Source: Lutraria lutraria (taxonomy: Eukaryota; Mollusca; Bivalvia; Venerida; Mactridae). Taken from it: DNA of 64,000 nt. A program made the translations under genes and the position numbers. The stretch is taken from contig OZ026841.1 of assembly GCA_964023205.1 (NCBI GenBank), positions 32,874,399 through 32,938,398 on the forward strand, written 5' to 3'. The notes below the pieces were generated by a model. It ran no database searches. It saw nothing but the letters and a program-made list of their open reading frames with translations, and was not told the origin of the DNA. Numbering within the stretch: position 1 is the first letter of the stretch; every line of letters starts with the position of its first letter. Of the stretch, positions 60,451 through 64,000 are shown piece by piece.

Positions 60451-61101
60451 ATCACAAGACTGATAACTGATTCACAAAAAGATGTGAGAAAATTTTGGTA
60501 ACAGTGAAACAATAACATTTTTAAAGTTGGCCTGTAATTTAACAAATAGTGAACATCATTTTATCAGTAAAATGCAAGAATCAGAATGCATTATATTGAT
60601 AGAACATGATTTCAATAATGTTAAAAGGATTCCATCTGCATGGAGATACTGTTTATAGACCTCTAGTGTGATGATCTACAACAGCTATAGTTGTATGATA
60701 AAAAAACATGGCATTCTTGTCAATCATAATAATGGGACTCCCCGTTGACAAAACTGACAATCACTACATGTAGCAGAAACCTCATCCTAAACCAAGCATT
60801 CAATCAAAGTAATGTAGCAGGAAGCAAAAATTGCAGAATTCAAAGCAAACGTATCACAAAAAAAGTCTAAAAACACATGATAAATGAAAATTACCCGCTC
60901 CCCCTTCCTATGAAAAAAACACATCTTACTTCTAAACAGCATGGAAATAACATAACACGACATCGAAAGATTAACCAAAAACAAACAATTCCCAAGATCA
61001 CAAAGACAAAGGCAACTTTTTTGTCCGAGAAAAATAATCAAAGATTTACTTGTGTACCTAAATAAAACCACACCCATGATGAATGAGACAATATTACTTA
61101 C

Positions 61102-61169
61102 AGTACTGAAGCATTTCCTGCATTATTTGTCAGAATGATTGATACATTAATCACATCAAAAATCATAGA
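61102..61169 (-). CDS. candidate 68-base exon
   Basis: The acceptor (aataattttcag) and a good donor (ACT|GTAAGTAAT) bound a single open frame from phase 0: SMIFDVINVSIILTNN and AGNASV, ending in phase 2. The other frames contain stops. Its phase does not fit exon 59797-59864 directly. If real it belongs upstream of it, with an exon between, or to another gene. Confidence 0.28.
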
Positions 61170-61470
61170 CTGAAAATTATTGATTTGATATTTTAATGTA
61201 AAACAGCAGTTAAATGATAAGCTGAGACTCTCTGATAAGATCAAGGAATTTCAGTCAATGGTTTTTTATCCTTTTGTAGAACAAGCAATTCAATTCCTTC
61301 AGATATTGCCAACTGCAAACATAAATTACCTCCCTTGGAAGAACATCACTGTGGGCACCACAACATACAGCATGCTGGTAAACATTGAATTAAAATGGTA
61401 AGGGATTATAATGTAAAGAACAGGATTCCTAGAAAAGAAAACATACAAAAAATCTCGCCATCCAATAAAC

Positions 61471-61525
61471 CACAAGGTCAAAGCTGTGAACAAAGGTCAC
61501 CCTTGAGAAAGACAAAAAATGTTAT
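61471..61525 (+). repeat. fragment of the TA-flanked MITE
   Basis: The phrases 'gtcaaagctgtgaacaaagg' and 'tcacccttgagaaagacaaa' match the left end of the family; the right half is absent. Confidence 0.5.
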
Positions 61526-61766
61526 AAGGTATTTTTATCCAGAAATATACTCAAACTTTAGATTTCACTCTCAGTCCAGCATTTTTATATCTTTCGATTT
61601 ACAAGAGTGCCGTGTCTAAATATTACAAAAAATAATTTTTTGTTACTTTAAATCGTTTTATTTTTATTTTAATTTCCGATGCTCACTTTTTTCTATTTCA
61701 TTTATAATTTTATTCCCTTATCCTGGTGCTCATTTTTGAAAAAATTTCTGTAGATCTAAAAATTAA

Positions 61767-62663
61767 ACAAGACAGCCAAGATGGCCCTAATAATATCGCT
61801 CACATGACAATCACTGTTCACTCATTAAAACTTTGTTTTGAACCTGTGACCTAGTTTTGACCCCAGACGACCCATGTTGAAACTTGTCCTACATATGAAT
61901 AAGACAAACATTCTGACAAAATTGGTGAACATCCAATCAAAACCATGAAAACTACACCATAGACAAGGTTTTCCTAAGATTTGACCTAGTTTTTTACTCC
62001 AGATGACCTATGTTTGAATTTGTCTTACATTTAGACAAACATTCTGACAAGGTTTGGTGAAGATACAATAAAAAAATTGACATCTACAGTATTAATAAGG
62101 TTTTCCTAAGATTTGACCTTGTGACCTAGTTTTCTTAATATCATTGAGACGAACAATCAGACAAGGTTTGGCCAAGATCCAATTAAAACCATGCAATTTA
62201 GAGCTTATACAAAATTTTTACCTAAGATTTGACCTGGTGACCCAGTTTTTGACCAAGATTGACACATATTCAACCTTGACCCACAAACCATTGAGGCAAA
62301 CATCATGACAAGGTTTGGTGAAGATCTGATCAAAACGTGACATCTACAGTGTTAAAAAGTTTTCCTAAGATTTGACCTGGTGACCTGGTTATTGACCCCA
62401 GATGACCCATATTTGTACTAGGCATTTATATCTTTAAATCAAACAATTTCACAAAGTTTGGTGTAGATCATATTATAACTGTGAAATCTAGAGTGTTAAC
62501 ATGTTATTTCATAAGATTTGACCTAGCGACCTAGTTTTTGACACAAAATGACCCATGTTCGCACTCGTCCAAGATATTATAAAGACGAACATTCTGACAA
62601 GGTTTCATGATTATCCTAATCCTAAAAGCTCACCCCGTCACTTTGTGACATGTGAGCTAAAAA
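61767..62663 (+). repeat. agggccat-family element
   Basis: It opens 'aaacaagacagccaagatgg' (the palindrome is damaged) and closes with the hairpin 'gctcacc..gtgacatgtgagc' and 'aaaa'. It has about five ~145-base units; one is shortened near 62030-62170. Confidence 0.75.
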
Positions 62664-62999
62664 CCATGGCCTCAGAGACTTTAGAATTAGCACCAAAAAT
62701 GAGGTCAATCAGGTTATATTAGTACTGGACACAACTCCTTTTTTATAGGCAACTCAAATTGATTCCATGAGAAAATAATTCCACCTAAATTATATCAGCA
62801 AAAAGATTTTCCTAGAACAAATGAAAATGAATAGGAATTACTGAGTAATTAAACACATTTGATGCTGACAATAAAGATTAATTGGAGAAGCAGATTTAGT
62901 AATATTTCAATACTTCTCATCATCTAAAATTGTAAATTTTGAGGTATGAGAAAGTACAAACAAATGAATGCAAAATGTACTAACTGACTTTAAGTGATA

Positions 63000-63179
63000 C
63001 ATTTAAACTTGTGAACAAAAGCCACCCTCGGGAAAACAAAAGTGGCCTATATTGACAGGTGACTTTTATTCAGAGGTCATTTAACTAATTATACTAATTA
63101 TTATTAATCTTTTTAAAGAAATACATTAATTCATAGGGTGGCCTTTATTTGGAGGTGGCCACTAATACAGGATTGACTG
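63000..63179 (+). mobile_element. TA-flanked MITE, complete 180-bp copy
   Basis: It is bounded by TA at 62998-62999 and 63180-63181. The left end is '..ttaaacttgtgaacaaaag' and the right end '..taatacaggattgactg'. This copy shows the normal length of the family split at 21752-25216. Confidence 0.75.
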
Positions 63180-63181
63180 TA

Positions 63182-64000
63182 TCATTATACAGTCAACATT
63201 TCTTATCCAGACAGGATGTTAATGTCAAACACATTCTGTCTTGGTAAAAAAAGTTCAGCCAAAAACTGATACAGACTCTAGTGTCTGTCTGTGTTTCATG
63301 TGTCTTCAAAGAATCACCAAACTTTCACTGCAGAAAAGGTCACAACAGCTTTATAAATTTCACTGAAATGTCCACTGGAAACTTAATTAGTATATGAATA
63401 GGTGCACATCTTTAATAGGGAGGCAATGTGGTGTATCCCTACATCATTCAGGGGTTAATGATTCGTATGTAAATTCTTACAAAGGTTCAATCATTCTTAC
63501 AAAGGTTCAATCACATTTTGACCAAATAAAACAATATTGAAGTGGGTCCTAATGATGTCTTATCTTAAATATTGAGGAACTATCGAGCCATCAATTTTTT
63601 TTAAAATGTGCATTACATAGAATATTACATTATCAATATTTGCATAATTTTATCATTGGTTTTATTATCTATGATGTGGGAAGTGTATTTTATTAAAACA
63701 TTTGTGATTCAAACAGTAAGTACCATTTCACAGATATCTTAAATTTTCAATGAGTTACTAAACTTAGTTTCAGGACCAATTCAACACTCAAATTTTCTAC
63801 TCGGTGGCAACAAAAAATTGTGGGTAACTAAATCACGAACAAAATCTGACAAAAAACTGGGGAAAATGTTTCAAGTTAATCTGATTTCCTGATCTACATG
63901 TATACACAAATAAAAAAATGAAGTAGCGAAAACTTGTCTACATTATGTAGATAGAAAACATTTCATTTTGGAATTTATTAGGCTCCAGAATGGTTGATAA
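63182..64000. other. non-coding stretch with a 20-bp tandem duplication
   Basis: A 20-base unit (attcttacaaaggttcaatc) is repeated twice in direct tandem at 63473-63512. No supported gene is seen to the window end. Confidence 0.55.

Noticed and set aside
61329..61377. minus-strand 45-base exon (MLYVVVPTVMFFQGR)
   Set aside because: The donor is weak (GTAATT) and the segment is short; two frames are open, as expected by chance.

Overview
This window looks like gene-poor nuclear DNA of a marine invertebrate animal, most likely a bivalve mollusc. It is strongly AT-rich, has no dense ORF layout, and carries tRNA-derived SINEs, TA-flanked and hAT-like MITEs, several satellite arrays, and dispersed elements that open with 'aagagggcca..atggccct' and close with a '..gctcac..gtgagct' hairpin. 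I associate those elements with bivalve genomes, but that is recall, not a search. There is no rRNA or tRNA gene, no CRISPR, no bacterial operon, and no recognisable transposase or reverse transcriptase ORF.

Genes. No exon can be named by homology. The best coding evidence is on the minus strand. Two short exons (42749-42797 and 38719-38771) have good splice sites and join in phase to give an acidic N terminus starting MDDDFVDIFLGN. A further minus-strand exon at 59797-59864 ends in phase 0 and would join in frame upstream of it. A CpG-rich patch with a strong minus-strand donor near 48.4 kb could be the promoter and first exon. Weaker exon candidates lie at 61.1, 50.3, 30.1, 29.6 and 18.2 kb (minus) and at 28.4 kb (plus). 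The simplest reading is that most of the window is large introns of a minus-strand gene, plus intergenic repeats.

Repeats, left to right. 0-16 kb: decayed dispersed repeats, three SINEs, a 370-bp MITE with 13-bp terminal inverted repeats, and G-rich runs. 16-19 kb: a foldback MITE, a CpG-rich patch, and a dispersed element carrying three CCAAT boxes and a TATA box (second, inverted copy at 39.2 kb). 21.75-25.22 kb: a three-level nest, with a TA-flanked MITE split by a 3.27-kb terminal-inverted-repeat element that contains a 49-bp satellite and a 439-bp hAT-type MITE with a perfect 8-bp target duplication. 31-42 kb: elements built of ~145-bp internal tandem units, a 23-copy 75-bp satellite that creates a spurious 621-codon ORF, and a full-length SINE. 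43-64 kb: a 38-bp and a 41-bp satellite, further MITEs and more copies of the families above.

The main interest is structural: nested transposons dated by their target duplications, satellites housed in or abutting mobile elements, and a promoter-like dispersed element.
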